A DNA stretch of 6,166 nt from an uncultured Candidatus Nitrosopelagicus sp. (lineage in GTDB: Archaea > Thermoproteota > Nitrososphaeria > Nitrososphaerales > Nitrosopumilaceae), in NCBI GenBank assembly GCA_937896695.1, contig CALBOT010000083.1:1-6166 (forward strand). The letters run 5' to 3'. The notes under the pieces are model-generated. The model saw only the letters and a list, made by a program, of their open reading frames with translations, was not told the origin of the DNA and did no database searches. The stretch's first letter is position 1. Each line of letters opens with the position of its first letter. A program made the translations under genes and the position numbers. Shown one piece after another: positions 5,749 to 6,166 of the stretch.

Positions 5749-6056
5749 GCTTTATCTGCAATTGTGTTTCTCTTTGGTATCATTACAATGAAGTAAGTTT
5801 TATCAGCACGTTCAATTCCTTCAACTTTAGTAATTGAGCGAGTTTTTACATCAAATTCATATATTCCTGTTTCAAGTTCTCCTTTTGCATATAGCATAAG
5901 ATATAGATCTCCACCAGATTGACTTAATGGAATAAAAGAGCAAACAAATCCTTTGTAAGAATTGATTGGCATGAAGTTTTTCATTGGTGGTGCAACAGAT
6001 GAGAGATACATCAACAGATCTTCAGTATTCTCAAATTCTTCATATTCAATGTTCAT
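5733..6056 (-). CDS. Conserved-looking hypothetical protein, 107 residues
   Basis: I do not recognise this family. The protein is soluble in appearance, with no signal peptide or membrane segment. It opens with an acidic stretch (NIEYEEFENTED, 2-13), then a proline/methionine-rich turn (APPMKNFMP, 22-30). The middle alternates likely beta strands (KGFVCSFIPL, DLYLMLYAKG, GIYEFDVKTRSITKVEG), suggesting a small beta-rich or alpha/beta domain, and it ends in a short helix (ADKAIQNM). It has a single cysteine and no obvious metal-binding or catalytic motif. The ATG at 6056 is supported by a TATA-like box 22-29 bases upstream, so it is probably a separate leaderless gene. It converges with the two-helix membrane protein gene with no spacer. 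Confidence 0.75.
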   Translation of the reverse strand: MNIEYEEFENTEDLLMYLSSVAPPMKNFMPINSYKGFVCSFIPLSQSGGDLYLMLYAKGELETGIYEFDVKTRSITKVEGIERADKTYFIVMIPKRNTIADKAIQNM

Positions 6057-6077
6057 GTAAAATAGTCAGTCTTTTGA

Positions 6078-6085
6078 ATATATAA
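6078..6085 (-). promoter_or_regulatory. TATA box of the 107-residue protein gene
   Basis: Read leftward this is TTATATAT, 22-29 bases upstream of the ATG at 6056. It is the best TATA match by both sequence and spacing in the window. It lies in the 30-base gap after the preceding leftward gene, which suggests that this gene has its own leaderless transcript. Confidence 0.65.
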
Positions 6086-6086
6086 C

Positions 6087-6166
6087 TTAATTGCGATTTA
6101 ATCTATTCTTTATTGCAACAATTGCTGCTGCTGGTGCTACAAAGTACATTCCGATGTTAAGTAGTA
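6087..6166 (-). CDS. 3' end of a gene for a protein with a hydrophobic C-terminus (partial)
   Basis: An open frame enters from the right edge and ends in TAA at 6089-6087, giving 25 residues: LLNIGMYFVAPAAAIVAI followed by KNRLNRN. A hydrophobic, alanine-rich stretch then a short basic tail is typical of a last membrane helix with a cytoplasmic C-terminus. It is too short for a frame-length argument. The composition and the nearby promoter for the next gene make it plausible. The family cannot be identified. Confidence 0.5.
   Translation of the reverse strand, partial: LLNIGMYFVAPAAAIVAIKNRLNRN

Noticed and set aside
1..6166. CRISPR arrays, insertion sequences, tRNA or rRNA genes
   Set aside because: I saw no regularly spaced repeats, transposase motifs, terminal inverted repeats or tRNA-like folds; the window is almost fully occupied by intact genes.

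Overview
The window looks like chromosomal DNA of an ammonia-oxidising archaeon of the Nitrosopumilus type (Nitrososphaerota/Thaumarchaeota). This is inferred from strong A+T richness, dense packing, TATA-like boxes about 22-30 bases upstream of start codons with no leader or Shine-Dalgarno (a leaderless pattern), and the style of the proteins. No rRNA or other marker gene is present to prove it.

Left and centre (1-3877): a nickel-pincer nucleotide (NPN) cofactor locus arranged around a divergent promoter. Leftward run larC (nickel insertion), then larE (sulfur transfer) overlapping it by 8 bases, then the start of a further gene cut by the window edge. Rightward run an NAD-type malate dehydrogenase gene and larB (carboxylation and hydrolysis of nicotinic acid adenine dinucleotide). 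LarB, LarE and LarC together are the complete known route to the NPN cofactor of the LarA family of 2-hydroxyacid racemases and epimerases. No larA lies in the window. A 2-hydroxyacid dehydrogenase sits between the cofactor genes, so the cofactor's user may handle malate or a related hydroxyacid. The two divergent promoters carry the same AGATTT block at equal distance from their start codons, and a 7-bp inverted repeat overlaps the mdh promoter.

Right (3938-5732): a 528-residue radical SAM protein with a cobalamin-domain-like N-terminal half, followed after 10 bases by a gene for a two-helix membrane protein. The radical SAM protein may belong to the archaeal group that includes the GDGT ring synthases (Grs), but this is tentative.

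Far right (5733-6166): a leftward gene for an unrecognised 107-residue protein, converging stop-to-stop with the membrane protein gene across a 9-bp inverted repeat, then the 3' end of a leftward gene for a protein with a hydrophobic C-terminus. No gene-free stretch exceeds 100 bases. I see no mobile element, CRISPR array, tRNA or rRNA.
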